From Alphaproteobacteria bacterium MarineAlpha10_Bin2 (GTDB taxonomy: Bacteria > Pseudomonadota > Alphaproteobacteria > UBA828), in the NCBI GenBank assembly GCA_002937555.1, contig PTKB01000161.1:1-6281 (forward strand): a stretch of DNA of 6,281 bases, given 5' to 3'. Each line of letters opens with the position of its first letter. Position 1 is the first letter of the stretch. A program made the translations under genes and the position numbers. Positions 5,946 through 6,281 of this stretch are shown one piece after another. Under the pieces are notes generated by a model. That model worked only from the letters and a program-made list of their open reading frames with translations, was not told the DNA's origin and did not search any database.

Positions 5946-6281
5946 CTAGGAATCGCCGAGGCGCTCGGCGACCACGCGCTCGATGGTTTGTTTGAGATCG
6001 GGCTGCGATTCCATCAGGGTGCGGAATTCCCGCGCGTTCAGCATCAAGATCTGGCAATAGCTGAGCGCCACCACGTCGGCATTGCGCGGCGCATCGCGCA
6101 CCAAAGCGATCTCACCGAAGAAATCGCCGCTGCCCAGGCGTATGGGCGAGTCCCCGATATCGACTTCCAGAGCGCCGGTGGAAACGAAATACATGGCGTC
6201 TCCGGTTTGGCCCTTGGTGATGACCTTTTCGCCCGGCAATACCAAACGCGGGCGCAGGAGGGCGACGATCTGGCGGATGCG
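5946..6281 (-). CDS. cyclic-nucleotide-binding domain protein, C-terminal part (probably cNMP-gated ion channel)
   Basis: The last 111 residues of a longer protein; the frame is open to the window edge and ends with TAG at 5948-5946. They form the beta-roll of a cNMP-binding domain: LRPRLVLPGEKVITKGQTGD (9-28), AMYFVSTGALEVDIG (29-43), then the phosphate-binding cassette FFGEIALVRDAPRNADV (54-70), where E57 should contact the ribose hydroxyl and R66 the cyclic phosphate. A C-terminal helix follows (about 85-107, FRTLMESQPDLKQTIERVVA). The cassette is complete, so nucleotide binding is likely. The ending straight after the domain, without a DNA-binding helix-turn-helix, argues against a CRP/FNR regulator. 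It fits bacterial cyclic-nucleotide-gated K+ channels of the MloK1 type, where the domain is C-terminal and opens the pore. The membrane part lies outside the window, so a kinase-like or sensor protein remains possible. Confidence 0.85.
   Translation of the reverse strand, partial: RIRQIVALLRPRLVLPGEKVITKGQTGDAMYFVSTGALEVDIGDSPIRLGSGDFFGEIALVRDAPRNADVVALSYCQILMLNAREFRTLMESQPDLKQTIERVVAERLGDS

Overview
The window reads as a chromosomal segment of an alphaproteobacterium. This is inferred from the GC-rich coding sequence, the match of several gene products to alphaproteobacterial family members as I recall them, and a perfect CtrA-type box (TTAA-N7-TTAA) upstream of one gene. Every gene I can support lies on the minus strand, so transcription runs from high to low coordinates. 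The long plus-strand open frames are shadows of GC-rich genes.

Layout in transcription order: (1) 6281-5946, the C-terminal 111 residues of a protein ending in a cyclic-nucleotide-binding domain, probably a cNMP-gated K+ channel-type protein cut by the window edge. (2) A 172-bp intergenic stretch with an imperfect hairpin, a CtrA-type box and an adjoining short inverted repeat. (3) 5773-5570, a 67-residue uncharacterised protein with a very strong ribosome binding site. (4) A 151-bp gap with a plausible sigma-70 promoter. (5) 5418-3727, a GT4-family glycosyltransferase with an unusual C-terminal extension of about 130 residues. (6) 3696-3208, a hotdog-fold acyl-CoA thioesterase 30 bp downstream. 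(7) 3154-2636, an exported pentapeptide-repeat protein. (8) 2619 to about 921, a ClC chloride channel/antiporter gene with CBS domains, disrupted by two apparent single-base insertions and an in-frame stop, with its last CBS domain cut short. (9) 836-1, the N-terminal 278 residues of a UvrD/PcrA-type DNA helicase, running off the window.

Genes 5 to 8 are closely spaced (30, 53 and 16 bp) and could be one transcript starting from the promoter near 5463-5490. Their products do not form an obvious pathway. The glycosyltransferase suggests envelope or polysaccharide work, the thioesterase acyl-CoA turnover, and the pentapeptide protein is periplasmic. uvrD has its own candidate promoter.

I found no mobile element, CRISPR array, RNA gene or clear new system. 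The points most worth a second look are the decayed ClC gene with an 8-bp tandem duplication at its truncated end, the CtrA-type box in front of the small unknown gene, and the C-terminal extension of the glycosyltransferase.
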